Positions 1 to 8,021 of a stretch of 17,170 nucleotides of DNA are shown here, in pieces. The notes beneath the pieces were generated by a model. The model saw only the letters and a program-made list of their open reading frames with translations. It was not told where the DNA came from and ran no database searches. This DNA comes from an uncultured cyanobacterium. GTDB lineage: Bacteria > Cyanobacteriota > Cyanobacteriia > Cyanobacteriales > Geitlerinemataceae. The first letter of the stretch is position 1. Each line of letters opens with the position of its first letter. Both the position numbers and the translations under genes were made by a program. The stretch is from positions 1-17,170 of the forward strand of contig CAKZKB010000272.1 of assembly GCA_937121005.1 (NCBI GenBank). Direction: 5' to 3'.

Positions 1-1
1 G

Positions 2-193
2 GCGACGATCGCCCACTGCAACCGACGAAAAGAGCGACGAAATCGGACGCGCATAGAACACACCACTAGCGAAAGGGACGGGCTACCCGACGAGGACAGC
101 CTCGATCTTATTACAAAAGTTTACAAAGCAAATCGGGATCTGTCGAAGGTCGTGTCGTTACACTCCAATTCAAAATTAAAAATTAAAAATTAA
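2..193 (+). CDS. possible 3' end of a gene running in from the left edge
   Basis: One forward frame is open from base 2 to a TAA at 191-193, 63 codons with no start visible, so it could be the tail of a gene lying mostly outside the window. The translated end is hydrophilic and rich in Arg, Glu and Asp, and I recognise no family. The last 14 or so codons and the stop come from the AT-rich repeat at 152-200, read in the same frame as that repeat is read inside the broken gene at 9309-9694. This parallel is the main reason to list it. It could equally be chance, since the stretch is short and has no motif. Confidence 0.25.
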   Translation, partial: ATIAHCNRRKERRNRTRIEHTTSERDGLPDEDSLDLITKVYKANRDLSKVVSLHSNSKLKIKN

Positions 194-200
194 AAATTAT
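152..200 (+). repeat. AT-rich dispersed repeat, copy 1
   Basis: A head (GTCGTTACACTCCAATTC) is followed by AAAATT/AAAAATT units in tandem. The same head, as GTCGCTACGCTCCAATTC, followed by AATTC-type units, occurs at 9509-9570. A reverse-complement copy lies at 12286-12332. Head and tail order are conserved in all three, so this is a small dispersed repeat family and not merely AT-rich DNA. Confidence 0.7.
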
Positions 201-356
201 GCCTAAGTAGATTGCCCGAAATCGTTTCAGGGAGAGGCTTTTAGGGGCTGCGCCTGAAGGCGGTCGTTTCAGTCAGGCGGCGATCGTCTGCCCGCCGCCC
301 AATCGTGATATCTTAATCGAGTGCGAATTGTCAACTATCTGGGGAGGGGGGAGTCA
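194..356. other. gene-free leader before the MurL-like gene
   Basis: With the repeat before it, this completes a gene-free start to the window of about 350 bases if the edge frame is not a gene. It holds short GC-rich stretches, including the palindrome GCCTGAAGGC near 252 and repeated GGCGG/CCGCC words that could form weak hairpins. I see no convincing -35/-10 pair, RNA gene or riboswitch. Confidence 0.4.
343..347 (+). promoter_or_regulatory. ribosome binding site deciding the start at 357
   Basis: A GGAGG stands 9 nt before the ATG at 357, within a purine-rich run. The alternative GTG start at 321 would add 12 residues and has no comparable site, so the ATG is preferred. Confidence 0.6.
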
Positions 357-1712
357 ATGAGCGTCGGCACGATTCGAGTCCGAGAGGTCAAAACCCACGA
401 TCGCCACATCGAGATTCTTTACGGTGCGGGCGATTACAGTTTCGCCACCAAGATTTTTTATCACGATGTCTCGTTTTCGCAGTTAAAAAAATTGTACTCG
501 GCGCAGACAGTGGAAACCGTTGTCGCTCACATTGCCTTGTTTGAAGGCATGAAGTTGTGTTCTCTGTTTCCGAAAACGTTTGATATTAGCGCGATCGCCC
601 CTTACCTTCTCCCCCAAAGTTTGGATCTGTTTTATAAAATCTATAGCGGTGTTTTCGCCCAACACTGTTACGAAAATCGCGTTAACGACTATTTCGGGCC
701 GGAAGTTGTGCCGAACCGCGATCGCCTACAAGTTCGACAACCCGATAAAATTGTCGGAGAAAATGACATTATCCTCACGGGTTGCGGTGGCGGTAAAGAT
801 AGTGCGGTGATGCTCAAACTCATGGAATCAGCATCTTTACCCTTTGCGTCGATGCAGTATTCCCACACGGTTTACGGAAAAGCCGATTTTCAGCACCAAC
901 TCATCGATGGTGTCGTCAAAACAGTCAGTCCCAACGCCACGCATCAAGTCTCTATTTACGACGACTTTGCTGACTATCCTTTATTTGAATTATATTTCCC
1001 TGAAAATTCGGGCATCATTGCGCCTGAAACTCCCGTTTCTATCTTTGAATCGTTGCCATTGATGATGCAATACGGCTATCGCTATTTTGGTCTCGCTCAC
1101 GAAAAAAGTGCCAACAAAGGAAACTTGTTTTCTGAGTTTTTAGGAAAAGAAGTCAACCATCAATGGGGGAAAGGCTACGAAGCGGAAACCTTGCTCAATA
1201 CCTTTATTCGCGATTATCTGCTTTCTAACTTTAATTACTTTAGTCTGTTGGCTCCCATTTACGACATCCGCATTTTTAAGTTGCTGTCGAAGTATCCAGA
1301 ACTGTTGCCGAAAATCCACTCTTGCAACATTCGTAAACCCTGGTGCAAAAAATGTCCTAAATGCGCTTATGTTTGGTTGGGGACGATGGCGTTTTGCGAT
1401 CGCGATCGCGTCGATGCCGTCTTCCAGAAAAATCTCTTCGACGATGCGGATCTGTTGCCCACATTTCGGCAAATGATGGGGCTAGAATCGCAAACCCCCT
1501 TCGAGTGTATTGGCGAAATTGAGGAGACGCGACTGATGTTGAAACGGTGTCGCGAAAAAGGACTGCAAGGGAAGGCGATCGCAGTCTTTGAAAAGGAAGT
1601 GCTAAGTCAAGACATCGACTGGAACGCACTGGAACAGCAGTACGATCGCGTTTACTCGCAAGAACACGCCATTCCACAGGAGATTTTTAAGGCGATCGAA
1701 TCTTTATTGTAA
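357..1712 (+). CDS. MurL-like UDP-MurNAc-L-Ala-L-Glu epimerase (PP-loop ATPase family)
   Basis: A 451-residue soluble protein. Family knowledge: MurL uses ATP, releasing AMP and PPi, to convert UDP-MurNAc-L-Ala-L-Glu into the D-Glu form in the cytoplasm. It works after MurD2 and bypasses glutamate racemase in peptidoglycan precursor synthesis. Seen here: a PP-loop ATP-binding motif GCGGGKDS at residues 142-149; an EKSAN stretch followed by EVNHQWGKG, then YFSLLAP; a cysteine cluster CX6CX2CX2C at residues 323, 330, 333 and 336, ending WCKKCPKC, as expected for a bound metal; and near the C-terminus NLFDD and PFECIGE. These blocks occur in the order I remember for Xanthomonas MurL, and the length fits. 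No MurD2-like ligase or other wall gene is nearby, so the pathway role rests on similarity alone. Alternative: another PP-loop enzyme acting on a different acyl substrate, for instance in a natural-product pathway. The gene converges on the lectin gene, with a hairpin between. Confidence 0.75.
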   Translation: MSVGTIRVREVKTHDRHIEILYGAGDYSFATKIFYHDVSFSQLKKLYSAQTVETVVAHIALFEGMKLCSLFPKTFDISAIAPYLLPQSLDLFYKIYSGVFAQHCYENRVNDYFGPEVVPNRDRLQVRQPDKIVGENDIILTGCGGGKDSAVMLKLMESASLPFASMQYSHTVYGKADFQHQLIDGVVKTVSPNATHQVSIYDDFADYPLFELYFPENSGIIAPETPVSIFESLPLMMQYGYRYFGLAHEKSANKGNLFSEFLGKEVNHQWGKGYEAETLLNTFIRDYLLSNFNYFSLLAPIYDIRIFKLLSKYPELLPKIHSCNIRKPWCKKCPKCAYVWLGTMAFCDRDRVDAVFQKNLFDDADLLPTFRQMMGLESQTPFECIGEIEETRLMLKRCREKGLQGKAIAVFEKEVLSQDIDWNALEQQYDRVYSQEHAIPQEIFKAIESLL

Positions 1713-1735
1713 TCTCCGGATCGATTTAGCATTCG

Positions 1736-1760
1736 GTAGGGTAGGCATTGCCCACCCTAC
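1736..1760. repeat. hairpin between convergent genes, possible bidirectional terminator
   Basis: GTAGGGTAGGC and GCCCACCCTAC pair with one mismatch around a 3-base loop. It sits in the 56-bp gap between two convergent stop codons. There is no strong T-run on either side, so termination is plausible but unproven. Palindromes of this GTAGGGTGGGC type are, as I recall, a common intergenic repeat in cyanobacteria. Confidence 0.6.
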
Positions 1761-1768
1761 TACTAGAT

Positions 1769-2476
1769 TTAGGCAGACTGATGAGATTTTGAACTGCTAT
1801 CTGAACTTTGACGTTTGAGAGACGCGATCGAGCCGATCGCACCTAAAGTTAACAGCGCGATCGCCGAAGAGGGTTCGGGAACACTCTCGCGATCGCTTTC
1901 TAAGCCACCATATTCGACAAAATATCCGACGCTAGTCGCAGCTTCGGGATGGTCGTCAGCCCAAATAGTAGCATCGTTAGGGAGATCGTTCCAGCTACCG
2001 GAAATGACTGGCTGCCACATATGAAGGTAGTCTTCTGTTTCAGCTAAAAGGTTGTTGGGTTCGCCAGGAAGAAAATTACTGTAGCCAATTTCCGTGCCAT
2101 TATCCCAGAAAACAGTTCCGGCTTCCGGGCCAGTTTCCCATTTCCAAATGCCGTCGGTTTCGGCATCGCTACCGCCAAGCCAACCCACCCATTGAGAAAT
2201 ACTGTCCGGTTCGTTTAAGAATGTCGAGACGAGAAAGTTGTTTTCAGCTTCGGAGGTAATAGTTGCCAGATACCCCTGTAGTCCGTTATAGGTTTTAGAC
2301 GAAGCGGCGGCTTTGGCTTCTTCCCAGGTGAAAGAACCCGAAACGTATTCGTAAAAGTGTCCGGTTTCGCTGGAGAAGAAAATCGAACCTAAGACGGGAG
2401 TACCGGCCGATGCTGGCAAAGCAGCCAACAGGTGAACCATCAAACCGATTGGTAAGGTCAAGAACGCTCGTTTCAT
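1769..2476 (-). CDS. exported C-type-lectin-like protein with PEP-CTERM anchor
   Basis: A 235-residue protein for the cell surface or periplasm. Residues 1-24 are a signal peptide (KR, a hydrophobic stretch, then ASA). Residues about 35-190 form a C-type-lectin-like domain with Trp-rich strands (WVGWLGG, WKWETG), an EPN motif at 139-141 and a WND motif at 162-164, the positions that in this fold bind calcium and sugar. Residues 199-225 are a PEP-CTERM tail: VPEP, a hydrophobic helix, then LKRQ. In known systems an exosortase recognises and processes this tail. The domain has no cysteine at all, so the disulfides of animal lectins are absent, as in many bacterial members. A Ser-rich tail of 11 residues follows the basic cluster. 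No exosortase gene is in the window. The ligand is unknown; adhesion or sheath/extracellular-matrix binding is an inference. Confidence 0.85.
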   Translation of the reverse strand: MKRAFLTLPIGLMVHLLAALPASAGTPVLGSIFFSSETGHFYEYVSGSFTWEEAKAAASSKTYNGLQGYLATITSEAENNFLVSTFLNEPDSISQWVGWLGGSDAETDGIWKWETGPEAGTVFWDNGTEIGYSNFLPGEPNNLLAETEDYLHMWQPVISGSWNDLPNDATIWADDHPEAATSVGYFVEYGGLESDRESVPEPSSAIALLTLGAIGSIASLKRQSSDSSSKSHQSA

Positions 2477-2611
2477 AGCAGTGCCCTGAAGGTAGATTTT
2501 CTTTCAGGTTGCCACAGCCACTCGCAACCAACCAGTCCAAATTCGGATCGTTTTCGGCACGCAACAAGCGGCGATCGGATCGATTCTGGATCGAATTTTT
2601 CACAACAATGC

Positions 2612-2617
2612 TATAAT
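2612..2617 (+). promoter_or_regulatory. candidate -10 box for the TPS-CHAT gene
   Basis: A perfect TATAAT lies 41 bp before the ATG at 2659, in the 182-bp gap between divergent genes. No good -35 box stands at the right distance, so an activator or chance match is possible. The word GGATCGA occurs twice just upstream (2578 and 2588), which could be a binding site. Confidence 0.35.
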
Positions 2618-2658
2618 TGAGGTCTCAACTGCAAAAGCGATGAGGTCGGTTTATTTCT

Positions 2659-5600
2659 ATGCGATCGCAATTGTACGTGATTTTAGGTGGGTTAATGCTG
2701 TCGGCGTGGACAGCATCGAGGGCGATCTCGCAACCCATTACTCCCGCAGGCGACGGCACGGGAACAGTAATTGTTCCCGATGGTAACGAGTTTAGCATCC
2801 AAGGGGGAGCTAGAAGCGGTAGCAATTTATTTCACAGTTTCGATCGCTTCGATTTAGACACCGGACAAACGGCAAATTTTATTAGTCCTGGAGAGATTAA
2901 CAATATTTTCGGGCGCGTCGTTGGCGGACAAGTCTCGGTTATCGATGGATTGTTGCAGGTTTCGGGAAGCGATGCTAACCTATTTTTAACCAATCCCGCC
3001 GGAATTATTTTTGGTGAAAATGCCCGCCTCGACGTTCCCGGAGACTTTACGGCGACAACTGCAACGGGGATCGGGTTTGGAGATCGTTGGTTGCGGTCTG
3101 GAGAACCGACCAGTTGGGGCGATTTTGTAAGCAATCCGACGGGTTTAGAGTTTGCCAATGCTACGCCAGGAAGCATTTTTAATTTTGGCAGTTTAGCTGT
3201 AACCAGAGAGAGTAATTTAAGTTTAATTGCTGGCGCGATCGCCAACTTTGGTAACTTGAGTGCGCCAAACGGTGACATTAGTTTAGTCACCGTCCCCGGA
3301 CAAAACCTCGTGCGTCTCGGCATTCCGGGCAATCCCTTGTATTTAGAAATTTTACCCAATGCAGTGGGGAATAGCACGGGAAATTCTCTCGATTCCTTGC
3401 TGGCACAAATGGGAAGCCATCACGCCGATCGCCTCACGAGAAATGCTGACGGATCGGTCGTTCTCGCGGGATCGGCATTAGTCGTGGAAGCAGGAGATAT
3501 TGTTGTTTCCGAAACCACCATCGACGCGCGATCGTCCACTGTTTCAAGCTATGGCAATCTATTTTTAGGCGAAACTGAAATTAACACCAGTGGCGATCTA
3601 AATTTGCTAGCCACCGATACGGTGACAATTCGCGATCGCTTCGGGGCGACAGTGGGGGGAAACTTGCAAATTCGGGGCGATCGCGCTATCGATATTCTAG
3701 CGCTCAACGCTTCCCGATTTCCGTTTGCAGTGGGCGGCGATCTATACTTAAGCAGCGATGGGATTATTTCTGGGGACACGCGCTTTTCCGTTGGCGGCGA
3801 TCTTGCCATTCTCGACCTAGCTGGAGATGGCGGCACTTTCCTCAGTCTGTTCGATCCGATTCTGTTTGCGACTGGAAATGTCACCTTTGGCGACTATACC
3901 GGGGTCGCGCTCAAAATTGAAGCGGGCGGTAGCATCACCGGAAATAATATTACCATTACCGGGCCGGATACCGAACTCGATGCCAGTTTCGCCAGCGATC
4001 CCGATTTCGAGGTGCTGTCAACTTCAGCCGCATTAATTTTGCGATCGGGTGTCGCTAACCCTGGCAATTCTGCTGTTCCCGATGGCTTCGAGACGGACAG
4101 CAACCCGACGAGTCCTGCTAATATTACCGTTGGCAATATTGCGACTAACAGCGGCCCGGTTATCCTATCGGCGACGGGAGCCATTTCGACGGGGGTGATT
4201 AACACTCTAGGCGACACGGGAGGCGGCAATATTACGATAGAGGCGACAGAAAATATCGACACGGGTATTCTCTTTTCCAGTGGCGGAGATGTATCTTTAC
4301 AAAGCAATTCGGGCAGCGTTTCCACTGCCGATATTTTTAGCAATGCTGTCGATGGTGGCAATATCCGAATTGTTGCCGCAGAAGAGATCCAAGCCAACGA
4401 TATCGATGCTGAAGGGTTGCGGGGAACCGGAGGTAATATTACCTTAGAAGCGACAGGCAATATTGTCAACGAATCTCTCGACGCGCGAGGATTAACCAAT
4501 GGGGGTAATATCAACATCACCACAGAAGGAACGGTGCGCGTTACCGATGTCGCTTCCTTCGGCATTATTCGCGACGAAGCGAGTATTGTCACCTCTGGCG
4601 AGGGCAGTGTAACCATCGATCGCACGGGAGAAGATAATATACCTTTTGTCGTTGGAGATGCCAGCGAAAATGGCACGGCGGGGACGATCGCGGCGGGAGA
4701 GACTGTTATCTCATCAGGAAGTATTGAAGCGGAAAGTTTTACTCGAGGTAACGTGACGATCTCGAACACAACGACAGGCGGTACTAATGGTGGAGATGAT
4801 GGCAATGGTAATGGCAATGGTGATGGTAATAATGGTGGCAATGGTGATGGCGATAATGGTAATGGGGGCGATGACCCTGACGATCCCGATTCTCTTATCG
4901 AAGCCGTTGAAGACGATATCGAACGGTTGCAAATCGATGCCAACCGACAAGGGAGTTTACCTGTTTCCGAACTTGTTTTAGCCCCAGAAGCCCGATTGAC
5001 GCAAGACTTCGAGCGTTATTTGGGTTTACCGCCAACCGCTAAAGTTTCGATCTCTGAAACCCGGCGAATTTTACAAGAAGTTGAAGAAGAAACAGGAGAC
5101 AAACCGACGATCGCCTACGTGCGTTTCGTGCCTCGAGGCTTAAGTACGAAATCGCTCCCAGAAAGCAGTATCGACACCGAACCCGATCCCGAAGACATTT
5201 TGGAAGTGCTGACGATCGACCCGGAAGGCGAACCCCAAAGCCAGGTTTTCCCCACTGTATCGCGCGATCGCGTCATCAACGAAGTCAACCAACTGCGCTA
5301 CACCATCACTAACCCGCGCCTGCGACGAACGGAAAACTATCTTCCCCACGCCCAACAACTGTACGATTGGTTAGTACGACCCCTAGAACCCACACTAGAA
5401 GCGCAAGAAGTCCAAAACATCACCTTCATTATGGAGGAAGGACTGCGATCGCTGCCCATTGCTGCCCTCCATGACGGCGAACAGTTTGTCGTCCAAAAGT
5501 ATAGTCTAGGGTATATGCCCAGTCTCAGCCTCACCGATACCCGTCGCGGCGACGTGCGATCGACCCGCGTTCTCGCTATGGGGGCTTCCGAGTTTCCCGG

Positions 5601-6234
5601 TACGGATCTGAGTCCCTTACCCGCCGTTCCTACCGAGATCGAGCTCGTCGCTTCTCAACTCTGGCGCGGCGATCGCTTTCTCAACGAAGAATTTACCCTC
5701 GAAAACCTGCGATCGCAACGCCGTCGCACCCCTTATGGTATCGTTCACCTAGCGACGCACGGCGAATTCAATCCCGGCGATGCCAGTAATTCCTACATTC
5801 AATTATGGGAGACTCGTTTGGGTCTCGACCAATTACGGACGCTAAATTTAGACAATCCCCCTGTCGAACTGTTGGTATTGAGTGCGTGTCGTACCGCCGT
5901 CGGTTCGACTGAAGCCGAGTTAGGTTTTGCAGGGTTGGCGATCGCGGCGGGAGTAAAATCAGCGTTGGGCAGTTTTTGGTATGTCAGCGACGAAGGCACG
6001 CTGGCTTTGATGACTGAATTTTACCACCATTTGGCAACAGCACCCACCAAAGCCGATGCCTTGCGACAGGCACAAGAGTCGTTTCTAGAAGGAGAAGTTT
6101 ACATCGAAGATGGCCATCTTGTCAGCACGGCAGGCCGCTTTCCCCTACCGCCGGAATTGCAAGAGATCGAGGATGTCAGTTTGTCCCATCCCTATTATTG
6201 GTCGGCCTTCGTGGTGATTGGCAATCCCTGGTAG
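2659..6234 (+). CDS. secreted TPS-domain exoprotein with C-terminal CHAT protease domain
   Basis: A 1191-residue protein. Residues 1 to about 25 look like a signal peptide. Residues about 26-170 are a filamentous-haemagglutinin N-terminal (TPS) domain, with the diagnostic NPAGI at 112-116, which in known systems is recognised by an outer-membrane TpsB/FhaC transporter. Residues about 180-705 carry GGNI/GNITI-type repeats expected to fold as a beta-helix. Residues about 708-744 are a linker of Gly, Asn and Asp. Residues about 878-1191 are a CHAT (caspase-like) domain: catalytic His 1034 in HLATHGEF, catalytic Cys 1077 in LSACRT, and the family's C-terminal HPYYWSAFVVIGNPW. The dyad is intact, so an active cysteine protease is expected. 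The protein would act outside the cell or at its surface. No TpsB gene is in the window; it may lie elsewhere. The start is supported by the signal peptide directly after the ATG. This fusion is known in cyanobacteria, but its substrate is, as far as I know, not. Confidence 0.88.
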   Translation: MRSQLYVILGGLMLSAWTASRAISQPITPAGDGTGTVIVPDGNEFSIQGGARSGSNLFHSFDRFDLDTGQTANFISPGEINNIFGRVVGGQVSVIDGLLQVSGSDANLFLTNPAGIIFGENARLDVPGDFTATTATGIGFGDRWLRSGEPTSWGDFVSNPTGLEFANATPGSIFNFGSLAVTRESNLSLIAGAIANFGNLSAPNGDISLVTVPGQNLVRLGIPGNPLYLEILPNAVGNSTGNSLDSLLAQMGSHHADRLTRNADGSVVLAGSALVVEAGDIVVSETTIDARSSTVSSYGNLFLGETEINTSGDLNLLATDTVTIRDRFGATVGGNLQIRGDRAIDILALNASRFPFAVGGDLYLSSDGIISGDTRFSVGGDLAILDLAGDGGTFLSLFDPILFATGNVTFGDYTGVALKIEAGGSITGNNITITGPDTELDASFASDPDFEVLSTSAALILRSGVANPGNSAVPDGFETDSNPTSPANITVGNIATNSGPVILSATGAISTGVINTLGDTGGGNITIEATENIDTGILFSSGGDVSLQSNSGSVSTADIFSNAVDGGNIRIVAAEEIQANDIDAEGLRGTGGNITLEATGNIVNESLDARGLTNGGNINITTEGTVRVTDVASFGIIRDEASIVTSGEGSVTIDRTGEDNIPFVVGDASENGTAGTIAAGETVISSGSIEAESFTRGNVTISNTTTGGTNGGDDGNGNGNGDGNNGGNGDGDNGNGGDDPDDPDSLIEAVEDDIERLQIDANRQGSLPVSELVLAPEARLTQDFERYLGLPPTAKVSISETRRILQEVEEETGDKPTIAYVRFVPRGLSTKSLPESSIDTEPDPEDILEVLTIDPEGEPQSQVFPTVSRDRVINEVNQLRYTITNPRLRRTENYLPHAQQLYDWLVRPLEPTLEAQEVQNITFIMEEGLRSLPIAALHDGEQFVVQKYSLGYMPSLSLTDTRRGDVRSTRVLAMGASEFPGTDLSPLPAVPTEIELVASQLWRGDRFLNEEFTLENLRSQRRRTPYGIVHLATHGEFNPGDASNSYIQLWETRLGLDQLRTLNLDNPPVELLVLSACRTAVGSTEAELGFAGLAIAAGVKSALGSFWYVSDEGTLALMTEFYHHLATAPTKADALRQAQESFLEGEVYIEDGHLVSTAGRFPLPPELQEIEDVSLSHPYYWSAFVVIGNPW
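4785..4872 (+). repeat. GGTAAT/GGTGAT low-complexity tract encoding the Gly/Asn/Asp linker
   Basis: About 29 codons are nearly all GGN, AAT or GAT, giving an imperfect short tandem repeat in the DNA. It joins the beta-helix body to the C-terminal half with the CHAT domain. Such tracts change length by slippage, so linker length probably varies between strains. The many Asp and Asn residues could bind calcium, an inference only. Confidence 0.7.
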
Positions 6235-6239
6235 GAGTT

Positions 6240-6292
6240 GGGGGTTTGGGGGATAAAGAATTAGGGGTTTAGGGGTTTGGGGGATTAGGGGG
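6240..6292 (+). repeat. G-run tract between convergent genes (possible G-quadruplex)
   Basis: Six runs of 4-5 G (starting 6240, 6248, 6264, 6272, 6279, 6288) are separated by TTT, TTTA, ATTA and one 11-base spacer. The tract lies just after the stop of the TPS-CHAT gene and before the stop of cobQ. Next to it is a pyrimidine-rich stretch, with TTCATCC repeated, around 6302-6330. It satisfies the simple sequence rule for an intramolecular quadruplex on the + strand. It may act in termination, but no hairpin terminator is visible. Confidence 0.55.
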
Positions 6293-6344
6293 AAATTAAT
6301 ATTCATCCTTCATCCTTCCTCCTTCATCCTTAAAACCTCACACC

Positions 6345-7811
6345 TCATTTCATCAACGGTGACAAATCGAGGTAATCTCCGACAACATCGGCGATCGCGT
6401 CGAGCACCACTTCTCGCTGTTCGCGATAGTCGGGAATGCCTGTCGGGAGGGCTTTAAGACCTCGTTGTTGGCGCAAGCGATTTAACCAAGACCGCCGCCA
6501 CGGCCCGTTATCAAAGATACCATGTAAATAGGTTCCCCACACGGAAGTCTCGATATTTGCCAGTCCCAAACCCGTGTCGTCGAACAGGTGGCGGGTATTT
6601 TTTGCGGGGGTAAAATGCGATCGTCCCTGGTGCAATTCGTAACCGGAAACGGGCAATCCTTCTTGGGGATAGGTGGCGGTGACTTGTCGCTGGCGAGCGG
6701 TTTTTTGTCGGGTAATCACTGTGGTTAGCGGTAGCAGTCCCAAGCCGTCAAAGCGACCTTCTAAGCCTTCAACGCCTTCGGGATCGGCCACCACTTGTCC
6801 GAGCATTTGGAAGCCGCCGCAAATGCCGAGAACCGTGCCGCCCGCATCGACATATTCTTGAATTTGTTTGTCCATTCCTGTTTGTTGTAGGGTCAGCAAA
6901 TCGGCGATCGTCGTTTTAGAACCGGGAATCACCACTGCATCGGGATAGCCCAATGTTTTCTTCGGGCTGATGTATTTAACGGTGACAGTGGGTTCGGCTT
7001 CTAGGGGGTCAAAATCGGTGAAATTAGAAATACGCGGCAAGCGAATGACCGAAACTGTGAGTTCGCTGTGGGGTTTGCGCGATCGCGGTTCGATCAGGCT
7101 TAAAGAATCTTCGGCCGGTAGCAAGGTTTCCATCCAAGGAATCACCCCCAATACGGGAATGCCGATGCGTTTTTCGAGCCACTCGATGCCCGGTTCTAAA
7201 ATCGATCGCTGTCCGCGAAACTTGTTAATAATAATGCCTTTAACGAGGGCGCGTTCGTCGTCGTCGAGCAGTTCTAACGTACCGACAACATGGGCGAACG
7301 CACCGCCGCGATCGATATCTACTACTAGCAACGTGGGAGCATTCAAATGTTTGGCGATCCGCATATTGGTGAGATCGCGATGCTTGAGATTGATTTCTGC
7401 CGGACTTCCCGCCCCTTCGCAAACCAGAATATCGTATTCGGTTTCTAATTGTCCCAAACAGGTACAAATGGTTTCCCAACCGCGATCGAAATACTGTTCG
7501 TAATATTCAGACGCACTCACTTTTCCCACTGCTTTTCCCCGTAAAATTACCTGCGAGGTGCTGTCGCCTTGGGGTTTAAGCAAAATGGGATTCATATCCA
7601 CTGTCGGCCGCACTCCGGCGGCCCAGGCTTGCACCGCTTGGGCGTACCCGATCTCGCCCCCATTGTTGGTCACGTAAGCATTCAAGGCCATATTTTGCCC
7701 CTTAAACGGAGCGACGCGAAACTGCTGTCGAGCCAGCAAGCGGCAGATCGCAGTGGCAATGAGCGATTTTCCTGCGTGGGAGGTGGTTCCCACAACCATG
7801 AGTGCTTTCAT
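6345..7811 (-). CDS. cobQ: cobyric acid synthase
   Basis: A 488-residue cytoplasmic enzyme that uses glutamine and ATP to amidate four carboxylates of adenosylcobyrinic acid a,c-diamide, in cobalamin (pseudocobalamin in cyanobacteria) synthesis. The N-terminal half is a dethiobiotin-synthetase-like ATP domain with GTTSHAGKS at residues 8-16, followed by FKGQNMALN and EGAGSPAEINL. The C-terminal half is a class I glutamine amidotransferase domain with nucleophile Cys 331 in GICGGFQMLG and the catalytic His at 430 in GTYLHGIF. Length is normal for the family. The start at 7811 gives the usual MKALMVVGTTSHAGKS opening. It is divergent from ispF, with no cobalamin gene beside it and no recognisable cobalamin riboswitch upstream. 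It converges on the TPS-CHAT gene. Nothing is unusual about the protein. Confidence 0.97.
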   Translation of the reverse strand: MKALMVVGTTSHAGKSLIATAICRLLARQQFRVAPFKGQNMALNAYVTNNGGEIGYAQAVQAWAAGVRPTVDMNPILLKPQGDSTSQVILRGKAVGKVSASEYYEQYFDRGWETICTCLGQLETEYDILVCEGAGSPAEINLKHRDLTNMRIAKHLNAPTLLVVDIDRGGAFAHVVGTLELLDDDERALVKGIIINKFRGQRSILEPGIEWLEKRIGIPVLGVIPWMETLLPAEDSLSLIEPRSRKPHSELTVSVIRLPRISNFTDFDPLEAEPTVTVKYISPKKTLGYPDAVVIPGSKTTIADLLTLQQTGMDKQIQEYVDAGGTVLGICGGFQMLGQVVADPEGVEGLEGRFDGLGLLPLTTVITRQKTARQRQVTATYPQEGLPVSGYELHQGRSHFTPAKNTRHLFDDTGLGLANIETSVWGTYLHGIFDNGPWRRSWLNRLRQQRGLKALPTGIPDYREQREVVLDAIADVVGDYLDLSPLMK

Positions 7812-7990
7812 GTCACAGAGGGCGTAAGGGGCGATCGCACTTGGGAGAACGTGCGTCTTCTTAAGTTTAACGGCTAGCCGGCCATCTAGGGGGGAGACTC
7901 GCGATCGAACTTAGATTTTAAGGGTCAACAAACATCAAACCTCGATGGCGATCGCTCCCCGGCTGTATGCTAAAGTTAAAAATAGCACGA

Positions 7991-8016
7991 TTTGACAACA
8001 ACATTTGACAACAACA
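7991..8016 (+). repeat. 13-bp perfect tandem duplication before ispF
   Basis: TTTGACAACAACA occurs twice back to back, ending 5 bp before the ispF start codon. Each unit contains TTGACA, the -35 consensus, but too close to the ATG to serve ispF from the usual position. It also removes any room for a Shine-Dalgarno sequence. It may be a simple slippage duplication. Confidence 0.8.
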
Positions 8017-8021
8017 AATTT

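Noticed and set aside
321..356. GTG at 321 as the start of the MurL-like gene
   Set aside because: The ATG at 357 has a GGAGG at good distance, and the extra 12 residues have no family support.
1140..1677. Minus-strand open frames inside the MurL-like gene
   Set aside because: They overlap the conserved PP-loop protein throughout and encode no recognisable motif.
3894..4943. Long open frame on the minus strand inside the TPS-CHAT gene
   Set aside because: It is antisense to the repetitive beta-helix coding region, rich in Pro, Ser and Leu from reversed Gly/Asn/Asp codons, and has no recognisable domain. The forward gene has clear TPS and CHAT domains.
6970..7503. Open frame of 177 codons on the plus strand inside cobQ
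   Set aside because: It is a shadow of the well-conserved cobQ reading frame, Ser/Arg-rich and without any motif.
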